The notes beneath the pieces are model-generated. The model saw only the letters and a list, made by a program, of their open reading frames with translations. It was not told where the DNA came from and made no database searches. The position numbers and the translations under genes are program-made. A DNA stretch of 64,000 nt, from positions 1 through 64,000 of the forward strand of contig JBLIOE010000009.1 of assembly GCA_047639555.1 (NCBI GenBank), read 5' to 3'. The DNA comes from JAJRXC01 sp047639555 (GTDB lineage Bacteria > Actinomycetota > Acidimicrobiia > Acidimicrobiales > Aldehydirespiratoraceae). Below are positions 1 to 8,706 of the stretch, piece by piece (position 1 is the first letter of the stretch; the number at the start of each line of letters is the position of its first letter).

Positions 1-525
1 TGCACAACTGAGCTCGGAACTGTTGCCGGAATGAAGGACGACTTTGCTGCTCGCAACTGTCAACTCATCGGGATCAGCGTCGACGGCGTCGACGATCACG
101 CCGGTTGGGCGGCCGATATCGAAACCGCTACAGGCAATGCCTTGAATTATCCGCTCATCGGCGACCCTACGCTCGAGATCGTCAAGGCGTACGACATGCT
201 GCCCGCCGATGCAGGCGACTCGTCCGACGGTCGAACTGCGGGCGACAACGCCACCGCTCGCACGGTCTTCATCATTGGGCCCGACAAGAAGGTGAAGGCA
301 CAGCTCACGTACCCGATGACAACGGGCCGCAACTTCGACGAGATCCTTCGCATGTTGGATTCGATTCAGCTCACGGCCAAAGAACAAGTTGCAACGCCTG
401 CGAACTGGAAGAACGGCGACGATGTGATCGTCGTGCCGTCAGTCTCCGACGAAGACGCTCGGGCCAAACACGGCGAGTTTCGGGCACCGGTGCCGTACCT
501 CCGGTACGTCCCCCAGCCGCGCTAG
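1..525 (+). CDS. 1-Cys peroxiredoxin (Prx6 type), 3' part
   Basis: The frame is open from base 1 to a TAG at 523-525, so the start and roughly the first 45-50 residues lie upstream. The first codon in the window is TGC followed by TTELG, matching the PVCTTELG peroxidatic-cysteine motif of Prx6-type peroxiredoxins. The 174 visible residues include the core segment GISVDGVDDHAGW and the long C-terminal domain ending PVPYLRYVPQPR, which separates this subfamily from AhpC. Family members reduce hydrogen peroxide and organic peroxides in the cytoplasm. Assignment to the family is firm; the electron donor cannot be read from the sequence. Confidence 0.9.
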   Translation, partial: CTTELGTVAGMKDDFAARNCQLIGISVDGVDDHAGWAADIETATGNALNYPLIGDPTLEIVKAYDMLPADAGDSSDGRTAGDNATARTVFIIGPDKKVKAQLTYPMTTGRNFDEILRMLDSIQLTAKEQVATPANWKNGDDVIVVPSVSDEDARAKHGEFRAPVPYLRYVPQPR

Positions 526-577
526 GCGTTGGTAAGGTCCGTCGAACGCTCGTTCGATTCTTCGGGAGACCTGCCCC

Positions 578-2626
578 TTGGCTGCAAAGAAATCCACCGG
601 CTACGAGGCCGACGCCATCCAGACCCTTGAGGGTCTCGAAGCGGTCCGGAAACGTCCCGGGATGTACATCGGCGGAACCGGCTCCGAAGGGCTCATGCAC
701 CTGGTGTGGGAACTCATCGACAACGCGGTCGACGAGGCCGCCGCAGGTTTTGCCGACAAGGTCGAAGTCACCTTGTATCGCGACCGCTCGATTGAGGTCA
801 GCGACAACGGTCGAGGCATCCCTGTTGGTCTCCATACGAAGAGCAAAGTGTCGGCGCTCGAGGTCGTCTTCACTGAGCTTCATGCTGGCGGCAAGTTCGG
901 CGGAGGTGCCTACACCTCGTCGGGCGGCCTTCATGGCGTCGGTGCCTCCGTGGTGAACGCCCTCGCCGCCAAACTCATTGCCGAAGTCGACCGCGACGGT
1001 TCCACCCATGTTCTCGGTTTCAACGAACGAGTTGCGGGCCAGTTCACCGGGTCGAAGTTCAAGGCCGGCCACAAGCTCGAGCAGGTCAAGAAGATCTCCA
1101 AGAACAAGACTGGCACTCGGGTGCGGTTCTGGCCCGACTTCGACATCTTCGACCCGGCTGCGATCATCGACGTCGACGAAATCTGCGACCGGGCAACCCA
1201 GGCCTGCTTCCTCGTTCCGGGCATGAAGGTCAGCGTCATCGACAAACGTCCAGGCGGACGTAAGGCGCCGTTCTCATTTGTCTCTCGTGGCGGTCTCGCC
1301 GACCTTGTTGATCACCTCTCGGTCGGCGAAAGTGTCAGCCAGGTCATCACGTGCAACGGCATCGATACGTTCACCGAGAAAGTTCCCGTCAACGGCAAGA
1401 TGACCGATGTCGAGCGCGAGTGCACGGTCGATGTCGCGCTCCGCTGGGTGAAGGGGTACGACAACGTAGTGGTCACGTTCGTGAACACCATTCCCACCAG
1501 CCAAGGCGGCACTCATCGAGCGGGCTTCGATAAGTCCCTCACCCAGGTGGTGAACAACGTGATCCTGAAAGACAGTCGCAAGCTCGCCAAGCTCGCGAAA
1601 CAAGACAAACACAAGGCCACCAAAGACGACGTGCAAGAGGGGCTTGTTGCCGCGTTGAAGGTCACCTTCCCCGAACCACAGTTCCGCGGCCAGACGAAGC
1701 AGGAGCTGGGCACCCCGGCGATCGAAGGGATCGTGAGACGGGTGATCTACGAACAACTCAAGGAGTGGTTCGAACCGGGCGGCGGTCCCCGCACCCACGT
1801 GAAGGCCATCGCCGACAAGCTGGCGACGGCCATCCAAAACCGGGTCGATTCAAAGACGCTGCTCGAGAACAAGCGAAAGGCGGCGAGCCTTGGTTCCACC
1901 GGCATGCCCGAGAAGCTCGCCGACTGCCGCGTGCATGGCGTCGACAGCGAGTTGATCCTGGTGGAGGGCGACTCCGCCGCCGGCCCGGCCAAACGTGGTC
2001 GCGACAGTGAAACGATGGCGATCCTGCCATTGCGCGGCAAGGTGGTCAACGCGGCGAAGGCCAGCCAGAAGCAGGTACTCGACAACGCGGAAGCGCAGGC
2101 CTTGTTCACCGCAATGGGGGCGGGAGCGGGCAAGGAGTTCAACCTCGCTGATGCGCGTTATGGCCGCATCGTCATCCTTTGTGACGCCGATGTTGATGGC
2201 AGCCATATTCGGTGCTTGCTCCTCACCTTGATCCACCAATACATGTTGCCGATGCTTGAGGCCGGCAATGTGTTTGCCGCCCAGCCGCCGCTGTTCACCA
2301 CCAAGGTCGGCGACGAGGTGTATCGGGTGTACTCCGACGAGGAGAAGGAAGCGCTCACCAATGAACTCTGCAAGGGTAAGCGCAAGCGCGAGAACATCAA
2401 GTGGCAGCGGTTCAAGGGTCTCGGCGAGATGAATGTCGACGAGCTTCGTCACTGCGCCCTCGACCCGGCCACCCGCACGCTGCGGCGCCTCACCATGGAC
2501 GATGCTCAACAGGCCGAGGACGCGGCGCGGATGTTCGATGTGTTGATGGGCAACGACGTGAGTGTTCGGCGAGACTTCCTCGTGAAGAACTCGGCGTTGG
2601 TCGACGCTTCGACACTCGATATCTGA
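578..2626 (+). CDS. Type IIA DNA topoisomerase B subunit (GyrB/ParE)
   Basis: 682 residues from a TTG start. The N-terminal GHKL ATPase has ELIDNAVDEA (about residues 45-54), DNGRGIPVG (76-84) and GLHGVGASVVNAL; the transducer holds QTKQELG; the TOPRIM domain has EGDSAAG (from residue 463) and the metal-binding DADVDGSHI (from 536); the C-terminus keeps the QRFKGLGEMN tail. No long GyrB insertion is seen, so the length fits the short GyrB/ParE class. The enzyme hydrolyses ATP to drive strand passage together with an A subunit, which is not in this window. The absence of replication-origin genes around it favours a ParE-like second B subunit over the chromosomal-origin gyrB, but this is not proven. 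Confidence 0.93.
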   Translation: MAAKKSTGYEADAIQTLEGLEAVRKRPGMYIGGTGSEGLMHLVWELIDNAVDEAAAGFADKVEVTLYRDRSIEVSDNGRGIPVGLHTKSKVSALEVVFTELHAGGKFGGGAYTSSGGLHGVGASVVNALAAKLIAEVDRDGSTHVLGFNERVAGQFTGSKFKAGHKLEQVKKISKNKTGTRVRFWPDFDIFDPAAIIDVDEICDRATQACFLVPGMKVSVIDKRPGGRKAPFSFVSRGGLADLVDHLSVGESVSQVITCNGIDTFTEKVPVNGKMTDVERECTVDVALRWVKGYDNVVVTFVNTIPTSQGGTHRAGFDKSLTQVVNNVILKDSRKLAKLAKQDKHKATKDDVQEGLVAALKVTFPEPQFRGQTKQELGTPAIEGIVRRVIYEQLKEWFEPGGGPRTHVKAIADKLATAIQNRVDSKTLLENKRKAASLGSTGMPEKLADCRVHGVDSELILVEGDSAAGPAKRGRDSETMAILPLRGKVVNAAKASQKQVLDNAEAQALFTAMGAGAGKEFNLADARYGRIVILCDADVDGSHIRCLLLTLIHQYMLPMLEAGNVFAAQPPLFTTKVGDEVYRVYSDEEKEALTNELCKGKRKRENIKWQRFKGLGEMNVDELRHCALDPATRTLRRLTMDDAQQAEDAARMFDVLMGNDVSVRRDFLVKNSALVDASTLDI

Positions 2627-2670
2627 GTCGAGGGCTGCGGCTGTCACACCCGTGCGGTAGAACTACATTC

Positions 2671-3579
2671 ATGGAAGTTGATCCCGACGCGATAGGCCTG
2701 GCCGACCCGGTTGATCCCGCGTCGATCGACCTCGAGGGCGGGGTTCGAGAGGTGGGTGCCCCCACTCCGCCGCCGCGGTTGTCGCCGTCGGGCGCGGGCA
2801 CCTTCGAGCAATGCCCGCGCCGCTGGCGCCATCGTTATGTCGATCGTTTGCCCGATCCACCGGGTGAAGCCGCGCTGGCCGGGAGTTTTGCGCATCGAGT
2901 GCTTGAGTTGCTCATGCAGCGCCCGCCGGCCGAGCGCACTCCCGATATCGCAAAGGGGATTGCCCGCGAAGAATGGCCCGACACCGAGTCGGCCGACGAC
3001 TATTCCGCCTTGGGCTACGACGAGGAGAGGAGCCGCCACTTCCGCTGGAAGGCATGGCAGGCCATCGAAGGCCTCTGGAAGCTCGAAGACCCGCAGAAGG
3101 TCGATGTCACTGCCACCGAGCGAGATATCGAGGCCGACCTTGGCGGAGTGCCGTTCCGCGGCATCGTCGATCGCCTCGAACGTGAAGCCGACGGACTCGT
3201 CGTCACCGACTACAAGTCCGGTCGCGCCCCTTCTGCTCGTTATCGCCGCGGGCGCCTCGACCAGGTGCTGCTCTACGCGGCGGCAGTCGAAGCCGACACC
3301 GGCGAAATGCCGGTGCGAGCTCGTCTCCTCTACCTTGGGCAGCGGCCCGTGGGGATCGATGTCACCCGCAAAGAGATCGATATTGTCACCGAAAAGTTGG
3401 TGGCCACCTGGCAGGGCATCAACACCGCTTGCGAGACCGACGAGTTCGAGCCCCGCACCGGTCCGCTCTGCGGCTGGTGCCCCTATGTCGATCTGTGCCC
3501 GGAAGGCACCAAGGCCGTCGAGAAGCGGAATAGGGCCACCGCCGCGCAAGACGCGGCGATGTCAGAAGCCTCGGGCTGA
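2671..3579 (+). CDS. RecB-family PD-(D/E)XK nuclease with Fe-S cysteines
   Basis: 302 residues from ATG 2671; reading further upstream would run into the topoisomerase gene. The nuclease core is visible as GIVDRL (D167) and VTDYKSG (D180, K182), followed by a Q-motif-like RLDQVLLYA. Four cysteines sit at C48 (EQCPRRW), C267, C270 and C276 (LCGWCPYVDLC), the one-plus-three arrangement that binds a 4Fe-4S cluster in AddB and Cas4 nucleases. The protein therefore looks like a stand-alone RecB/Cas4-type exonuclease of DNA repair. No cas genes or helicase partner are nearby. It lies 44 bp after the topoisomerase gene and may be co-transcribed with it. Confidence 0.85.
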   Translation: MEVDPDAIGLADPVDPASIDLEGGVREVGAPTPPPRLSPSGAGTFEQCPRRWRHRYVDRLPDPPGEAALAGSFAHRVLELLMQRPPAERTPDIAKGIAREEWPDTESADDYSALGYDEERSRHFRWKAWQAIEGLWKLEDPQKVDVTATERDIEADLGGVPFRGIVDRLEREADGLVVTDYKSGRAPSARYRRGRLDQVLLYAAAVEADTGEMPVRARLLYLGQRPVGIDVTRKEIDIVTEKLVATWQGINTACETDEFEPRTGPLCGWCPYVDLCPEGTKAVEKRNRATAAQDAAMSEASG

Positions 3580-3586
3580 GCGCCGG

Positions 3587-3862
3587 CTACTCGTCGTCCA
3601 GCGCGGTCTTGCGCAGGTGACGCTTCCACAAATGGCGCAGGGTAACCAGTGCGAACAGGCCACCCAGTGCCGCGGCGACGCCCGTATTCACCAGAAGTGA
3701 GTCGGGCGGCGGGTCGGCGGGTTCGGGCGTGACGGCGGGGATCGGTGCTTGATCACCGGCTGCGGCGAAGACCTCGGGTACTCCGAGAATCGAGTCGACG
3801 GGAGCCGGGTCGGCGGCATCGGGTTGCGGTCGTCGGCGGTTCGCTTGCGGGTCATAGGCCAT
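3587..3862 (-). CDS. Small single-TM protein coupled to ParA
   Basis: 91 residues from an ATG at 3862 that lies inside the last codons of the upstream ParA-like gene (11-bp overlap ATGGCCTATGA), a layout that implies translational coupling. The N-terminal half is Pro/Ala/Asp-rich and probably disordered; one hydrophobic segment (about residues 56-75, NTGVAAALGGLFALVTL) is followed by a basic cluster RHLWKRHLRK, suggesting a C-terminal anchor with its tail in the cytoplasm. I recognise no family. The tight linkage suggests it works with the ATPase, for example as a membrane tether, but that is only an inference. Confidence 0.7.
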   Translation of the reverse strand: MAYDPQANRRRPQPDAADPAPVDSILGVPEVFAAAGDQAPIPAVTPEPADPPPDSLLVNTGVAAALGGLFALVTLRHLWKRHLRKTALDDE

Positions 3863-4646
3863 GGGCAACCTCCATCGGGAGTACGAGATCAAACAGCTGA
3901 TCGAATTCGGCCGCGGCTTCTTGCGCTCCGGGGCGATTTCCAAGGGCGTGGATCGGCATCGAACCGGCGGAGGCTTCGGGAACCGCCGCTCGCATATGGA
4001 CCGCGGGCAGCACGATGTCGCCGTGATCGGCCCGCAATTGCTGATCCCAGTATTTGGCGTCTCGGGTTCGGCCGAGCCGGTTCACGGCAACACCAGCGAC
4101 GGTGAGGGGTGTGGTGCGGCGGGCGGCAATACGTTCGACGGTTCGCAGAATCTGGCCGACCCCGTCGGATGCCCACGCTCCGGGTTCAGTGACAATGAGA
4201 GCCCGATCGGCGGCGAAGAGCCCATTCACGGTCAGGAGTCCGAGTGACGGCGGGCAGTCGATGATCACCACATCGTGCTGGACACCTTCGAGCGCGATCG
4301 CGAGGCGATCGTTGGCGCCGATTGGATCGGTAAGGAGTTGTGATTCTCGAGCGGCAAGGGCGGGAGTGGCGGGTACAACCGAAGGTGGACGACCGCCTTC
4401 CGACGGCCAGGTGGATGACACGCGTAGGCCTGCGATCGAGCCGGGCCGCTCCTCGGCCAGCGCCTGATCAACACTGAAGGGCGGATCCCACACACCGAGA
4501 CCGGTGGTGGCGTTGCCCTGTGGATCGAGGTCGATTACGAGCGCATCAAGCCCCCGAGCCCAAGCGGTGGCCGCGAGGCCAAGCGCGACGGTGGTCTTGC
4601 CAACGCCGCCTTTCTGATTGACCACTGCGAGAACTGCCACGCGCAC
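3852..4646 (-). CDS. ParA/Soj-like P-loop ATPase
   Basis: 264 residues from GTG 4646 (GTG 4640 is also possible). The deviant Walker A motif QKGGVGKTT lies at residues 11-19, DLDPQGNATTGLG follows as Walker A', and VVIIDCPPSLG is Walker B. These define the ParA/MinD superfamily, ATPases that position DNA or protein cargo by nucleotide-dependent dimerisation. There is no ParB or parS-like cluster next to it, so it is an orphan ParA rather than the chromosome partition pair. It overlaps the following one-TM gene, which may be its partner. Divergent from the DHA2 exporter with a 126-bp gap that should hold both promoters. Confidence 0.85.
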   Translation of the reverse strand: MRVAVLAVVNQKGGVGKTTVALGLAATAWARGLDALVIDLDPQGNATTGLGVWDPPFSVDQALAEERPGSIAGLRVSSTWPSEGGRPPSVVPATPALAARESQLLTDPIGANDRLAIALEGVQHDVVIIDCPPSLGLLTVNGLFAADRALIVTEPGAWASDGVGQILRTVERIAARRTTPLTVAGVAVNRLGRTRDAKYWDQQLRADHGDIVLPAVHMRAAVPEASAGSMPIHALGNRPGAQEAAAEFDQLFDLVLPMEVAHGL

Positions 4647-4772
4647 AACGTAGCGACCCGATCGCGGTGACGCTATGCCGAGATCGATTCCGACGACCCG
4701 AAGGGGGCGCGCTGGTGCAGGTTCTGCTGGCCCGTGACACCGTTTCCTGACCCTGGGCACCACACTGCCCTG

Positions 4773-6251
4773 ATGAATCGACGAGTACTCGTTGGACTTG
4801 CGCTGGCGATGGCGCTTCCGGCAATCGATCTGATGGCGCTCGGCGCGGCCGGCCCTGAAGTCGCCGGCGACCTTGGCCGACTCGACCAGATCGCGTGGCT
4901 CTTCGTGAGCTATCAGCTGTCGCTCGTTGTGACGGTGCCGCTCTACGGGAAGCTGGGCGATCTCCGCGGGCGCCGGACGGTGTACCTCTCGGCCGTGACG
5001 GTGTTCACGGTTGCGTCGCTGTTCGCCGGCCTGGCCTGGTCGTTCCCCGTCCTTCTCCTTGCTCGCATCGCGCAGGGCGTCGGTGCCGGCGGTGTGATCA
5101 GCCAGTCCACGGCGGTGATTGCCGACCTCGTACCGGCCCGTGAACGTGGTCGGTACTCGTGGGTCACGCCTTCGGTATGGACAGTCGCATCCTTCGCGGG
5201 CCCGGTTCTGGGCGGCGCAATCGCCGAACACGCGGGCTGGCGTTGGATCTTCCTGATCAACCTTCCGCTCGGTGTATTGGCGATCTGGTTCGTGCGCGAC
5301 GCCTTCCCTGAGCGCCGCGACGATGAGGAGCGATCGTTCGATCGACTGGGCGCCACAATGCTCGTTGTTTCGTACGGGGCGCTGGTCTTGGCCCTGTCAA
5401 TGGCGAGCGAAGCAGTTGGTTGGTCGCACCCCATGGTTCTGGGTCTTCTTGGGTTGGGCTTCATCACGCTTGCGGGGTTCGTGCGTCACGAATGGTCGGC
5501 GAACGACCCCGTCATGCCGTTGCAACTCTTGCGAATTCCCGTCGTGCGGGCGAGCGCGGCCACGACATTTCTCATTGGTTTGGTCAACTTCATGGCCGTC
5601 GCCTTCCTGCCCTTGATGCTGCAGGTCGTGTTGGATCTGGGAACAACCCAGGCCGGTCTCGCGATCCTTCCGACCACGTTCATGCTCGCGATCACCAGCA
5701 CGATCGTGGGGCGGACGGTGGCTCGAACCGGCCACTATCGGGTCTGGCCGGCGGCGGGATCGGTGGTCTTTGCTGGCGGGTACGCGGTCTTGGCGGGGCT
5801 GGGCCCTTCGCCGAGCATGATCGCGGTGTGGATCGGAACCGGCCTTCTTGGGGTCGGGATGGGCGCGGGCACGCCGGTCTTCGTTCTGTCGATGCAGAAC
5901 GCGGTCGGCCACCGAGACCTGGGTGCGGTGTCGGCCATGTCGATGTTCATGCGCAACACCGGGCAGGTGTTCGGCACCGCACTGGCCGGCACCTGGTTTG
6001 CCGTTCGCCTGTCGCATCATCTCGATCGCCTCGTCGTGGCGGGACGGCTCGACGGTGTGCGAGACGAGGACCTTCGCGGTGACATCGATGTGATCCGAGG
6101 ACTCGACGCCGATGTTGAGGCGCTCGTCAGAGAGGCGTTCCGGCTGGCGGCGACCGATACATTCCGAATCGGTTTCTGGGTCGCCCTCGCGTCAGTAGTG
6201 GTCGCGGTGACAATCCCTCAGCTGCCGTTGCGGGAATCGCTCGACGAATAG
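4773..6251 (+). CDS. DHA2-type MFS drug:H+ antiporter (EmrB/QacA-like)
   Basis: 492 residues from ATG 4773 (MNRRVLVGLALAMALPAID). Motif A is GKLGDLRGRRTVYL in loop 2-3, and the DHA2 signature GPVLGGAIAEHAGWRWIFLI follows in TM5 and the next loop. The hydrophobic pattern fits about 14 TM segments, the usual number for this exporter class. Such proteins pump hydrophobic or cationic compounds out of the cell using the proton gradient. No regulator gene is adjacent, so the substrate cannot be inferred. Confidence 0.87.
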   Translation: MNRRVLVGLALAMALPAIDLMALGAAGPEVAGDLGRLDQIAWLFVSYQLSLVVTVPLYGKLGDLRGRRTVYLSAVTVFTVASLFAGLAWSFPVLLLARIAQGVGAGGVISQSTAVIADLVPARERGRYSWVTPSVWTVASFAGPVLGGAIAEHAGWRWIFLINLPLGVLAIWFVRDAFPERRDDEERSFDRLGATMLVVSYGALVLALSMASEAVGWSHPMVLGLLGLGFITLAGFVRHEWSANDPVMPLQLLRIPVVRASAATTFLIGLVNFMAVAFLPLMLQVVLDLGTTQAGLAILPTTFMLAITSTIVGRTVARTGHYRVWPAAGSVVFAGGYAVLAGLGPSPSMIAVWIGTGLLGVGMGAGTPVFVLSMQNAVGHRDLGAVSAMSMFMRNTGQVFGTALAGTWFAVRLSHHLDRLVVAGRLDGVRDEDLRGDIDVIRGLDADVEALVREAFRLAATDTFRIGFWVALASVVVAVTIPQLPLRESLDE

Positions 6252-6265
6252 ATGAACCGCCGGGT

Positions 6266-6574
6266 CTACGCGGCGAGCGAGCGGGTGGCGACGCGGACGA
6301 TGTCGTCCAGGGCGTCGACAAGCTCGGGCGAAGCGCAGAACATGGCGTCGACATCGTCGCCCAGCCATGGTTCACACAGCGCCTGCGGATCAAGACCGGA
6401 GCGTTTCCACGCGGTGGCGATCCGACGGATCGCGCTATCGACTCTCGGGTCGGCGGCGGTCACCGATTGGCTCGCCATCCGCTCGAGGTCCCACTCGGAG
6501 TCGTCGACCAAGGGACGGCGCACGAGGTTGAGGCGATAGCGCAACGCTTCTGCCGCAATCCTCGTGTGATTCAC
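6266..6574 (-). CDS. Hypothetical small acidic protein
   Basis: 102 residues from a GTG at 6574. No recognised family. The sequence is predicted mainly helical, with two cysteines (ALCEPW and MFCASP) and an acidic C-terminal half; it has no membrane segment or signal peptide. It lies 82 bp downstream of the ferrochelatase stop on the same strand, across a hairpin that may terminate the heme gene. A longer frame upstream exists but runs antiparallel through ferrochelatase coding sequence and is less likely. Coding status rests on codon pattern and fit to the gap. Confidence 0.5.
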   Translation of the reverse strand: MNHTRIAAEALRYRLNLVRRPLVDDSEWDLERMASQSVTAADPRVDSAIRRIATAWKRSGLDPQALCEPWLGDDVDAMFCASPELVDALDDIVRVATRSLAA

Positions 6575-6631
6575 CCCGGGTGCCCTCCCGATCGACCTGT
6601 GGATAACTCCACAACTGATCGTAGGAAGGCT

Positions 6632-6667
6632 CGCGCGGTTCGCGGTGGATCCCCCGCTAACCGCGCG
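6632..6667 (-). terminator. Hairpin at ferrochelatase stop codon
   Basis: A perfect 9-bp stem (6632-6640 with 6659-6667, CGCGCGGTT/AACCGCGCG) continues after a 1x1 mismatch with a 4-bp GCGG/CCGC stem and an 8-base loop. The outer arm contains the ferrochelatase stop TAG (6657-6659). No U-run follows, as is usual in high-GC actinobacteria, so termination is inferred from position and stability. Confidence 0.45.
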
Positions 6668-7658
6668 ATGGTCCCGGGCAGCAACCGGCAGCACACGGGA
6701 ACGGGCGAGCGGGAAGGGCGCTGAGGCGAAGTGGATCTCGATTGGTGAGGTGGCCATCCACGAGGGCGCACAACATCGAAACGAAGCGAGGGTCAGGCAC
6801 CGTGCCCGGGGTGGCGACCCGACGAAGCGTAAGCCTGAGTTCGTTGGCCGTGTCCTGGGCCTGGCAATCCAAATCCCACACGACTTCCATGTGGTCAGAC
6901 ACGAAGCCGATCGGGACAATCACGGCTTCAGTCGCACCATCGCTGGCGAGGGTGCGGAGATGGTCGTTGATGTCGGGCTCGAGCCACGGGACGTGGGGAG
7001 GCCCGGAGCGGCTTTGCCACGCCAGACTCCACGGGTGCTCGGGGGCGATGCCGGCGACGAGCGCCGCCGTCGTGCGGAGTTGTAACTCATAGTCCGAGGT
7101 GTCGGCCATCGCCGTGGGGATCGAATGGGCGGTGAACACGATTGGGGTGCCGTCGGCCAGTCCGACAAGAGCCGTGCGTAGCCCGTCCTGAAATGGCTCG
7201 ACGAACCCCGGGTGGTCGAAGAACGGCCGAATCTTCTGAATGGCGGGTGCGTCGGGTCCGGCGGCGGCAACCGCGGCGTCGATGTCGTCCCAGTACTGCC
7301 GGCAGCCAGAAAACGAGCTGTAGGCCGACGTGGTGATGGCGAGCGCCCGCTTGACCCCGTCGTCGCGCATTTTCGCAACGGTGGCGCCGAGCATCGGGTG
7401 CCAGTTGCGATTGCCCCAATAAACGGGGAGGCCGTGACCCTGTTGGTCAAGCATGTCCTGGAGAGCGGACTGGATCCGTCGACACTGCTCGTTGATCGGG
7501 CTCACCCCGTCGAAGTGGTCGTAGTGGGCGCCCACCTCCCGCAATCGCTCAGCCGGAATGCCGCGACCGCGAGTGACGTTTTCGAGAAACGGCAGCACGT
7601 CGTCGGGGCCCTCAGGCCCGCCAAACGAAAGCAGTAGTACGGCGTCGAACTCGGTCAT
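6657..7658 (-). CDS. cpfC: Ferrochelatase (probably coproporphyrin III type, CpfC)
   Basis: 333 residues from ATG 7658 (ATG 7664 two codons earlier is equally possible). Family hallmarks are LLLSFGGPEGPDDVLPFLENV at the N-terminus, the active-site region TAHSIPTAMAD (catalytic His), and PIGFVSDHMEVVWDLD with the conserved Glu. Actinobacteria use the coproporphyrin-dependent heme route, so the likely reaction is Fe(II) insertion into coproporphyrin III. One cysteine in the SGCRQYWDD segment plus C-terminal cysteines in PFPCAAGCC resemble the [2Fe-2S] ligands reported for mycobacterial ferrochelatase. No other heme gene is adjacent. Confidence 0.92.
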   Translation of the reverse strand: MTEFDAVLLLSFGGPEGPDDVLPFLENVTRGRGIPAERLREVGAHYDHFDGVSPINEQCRRIQSALQDMLDQQGHGLPVYWGNRNWHPMLGATVAKMRDDGVKRALAITTSAYSSFSGCRQYWDDIDAAVAAAGPDAPAIQKIRPFFDHPGFVEPFQDGLRTALVGLADGTPIVFTAHSIPTAMADTSDYELQLRTTAALVAGIAPEHPWSLAWQSRSGPPHVPWLEPDINDHLRTLASDGATEAVIVPIGFVSDHMEVVWDLDCQAQDTANELRLTLRRVATPGTVPDPRFVSMLCALVDGHLTNRDPLRLSALPARPFPCAAGCCPGPSRG

Positions 7659-7787
7659 GAGCATGAGGGTAGTCAAGCGAGTTTCGTTCGACCCCGCGCG
7701 CTCGCTAGGGTCTCGCGATCCACCGGGTGGAGTCGGTCTGACGGCCGCGTTGACGCGCACACGCACTCGTCCCAGTGGTCTTCCGCG

Positions 7788-8687
7788 ATGCTTCCTCTTC
7801 TTCTTCCTTCCTCCCGCCTCCGCCGCCGGACCACTGGTGTCGGACTCATCGCGCTCCTGATCGGTCTGCTTCTCGCCTTCAGCTCGGGTGCGTCGGCCGA
7901 CGAGATCAATGATCTCCGCGATGGTGTCCCAACGGGCAGCGATGTGCGATCCCAGATCGACGAGCTGTCGCTCGAGCGTGACGATCTTCTTGTGTCGCTC
8001 AATGCGGCGGAAACCGATCTCACCGACACCCTCACGGGTCGCAACAGCTTCGACCAGGAGCAGCGGCGACTCACGATCGAGATTGAGCTCGCGATCCGAC
8101 ACCTCCGAACGGTCGCGGTCCGCTCCTTTGTCACTGGAGGTGACGTCGGTGATCTCGGGCTGTTGAATCTCGACGATGTGTCCGACGTTTCGTGGCGCCG
8201 TCATCTCCTGCGCACTCATGCGGGCTCGCAGCAGGTTGCGGTCGATCGGCTCCGAGCGCTCGAGGCCCAAGCCAGCGACGAGGTCCGCGAGAGCGTCGAG
8301 CAGGCGGAGTCGCTGCGCCTTGAGATTGATCGACTCCAGGTCGAGATTGCGGCGATCGAGCCTCTCCTCATCGAAACTCGTGCCATTCAGCCACTCGCTG
8401 ACGCGTGGGACCGTGCGGCAATCGCTATCGAAGAAGGTGCGTACGGCATCGCTCCGGCGGACAAGTGGGAGAAGCTGCGGTTCTGCGAATCGACCGACAA
8501 CTATCGAGCAACCTCACCGACCGGGAAGTACCGCGGGGCGTATCAATTCGACTTCGCCACCTGGCGCACGGTGGGTGGAACCGGCGACCCGGCCGCGGCC
8601 CTTCCGGCCGAACAAGACGCGCGAGCCCGTGAGCTCTACGCCCGCCGTGGACACCATCCTTGGGAGTGCGGCTATCACTTGGAATAG
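7788..8687 (+). CDS. Secreted coiled-coil protein with Rpf/transglycosylase-like domain
   Basis: 299 residues from ATG 7788. A basic n-region (SSRLRRR) and hydrophobic core GVGLIALLIGLLLAFSSGASA form a signal peptide with a likely cut after ASA. Residues about 50-200 are heptad-rich and charged (coiled coil, as in NlpC/P60 and CwlO-like partners). The C-terminal 75 residues (WEKLRFCESTDNY ... HHPWECGYHLE) match the transglycosylase-like domain of resuscitation-promoting factors, with the conserved cysteine pair and Glu in CES. Expected role: cleavage of the glycan strand in peptidoglycan outside the membrane during growth or exit from dormancy. Confidence 0.85.
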   Translation: MLPLLLPSSRLRRRTTGVGLIALLIGLLLAFSSGASADEINDLRDGVPTGSDVRSQIDELSLERDDLLVSLNAAETDLTDTLTGRNSFDQEQRRLTIEIELAIRHLRTVAVRSFVTGGDVGDLGLLNLDDVSDVSWRRHLLRTHAGSQQVAVDRLRALEAQASDEVRESVEQAESLRLEIDRLQVEIAAIEPLLIETRAIQPLADAWDRAAIAIEEGAYGIAPADKWEKLRFCESTDNYRATSPTGKYRGAYQFDFATWRTVGGTGDPAAALPAEQDARARELYARRGHHPWECGYHLE

Positions 8688-8701
8688 CGGCCGAGGCCGC
8701 T
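8686..8701. terminator. Bidirectional hairpin between rpf-like and redoxin genes
   Basis: AGCGGCC (8686-8692) pairs perfectly with GGCCGCT (8695-8701). It begins within the TAG stop of the Rpf-like gene and ends 5 bp before the stop of the convergent redoxin gene, so it is placed to serve both. The loop is only 2 bases in this register (4 if the last pair opens) and there is no U-run. Confidence 0.4.
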
Positions 8702-8706
8702 GACCA

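Noticed and set aside
578..2626. Chromosomal gyrB near the replication origin
   Set aside because: No dnaA, dnaN, recF or gyrA is adjacent, so the origin locus is not supported.
2671..3579. Cas4-like nuclease as a sign of a CRISPR system
   Set aside because: No other cas gene or array in the window; the same Fe-S nuclease pattern occurs in repair nucleases.
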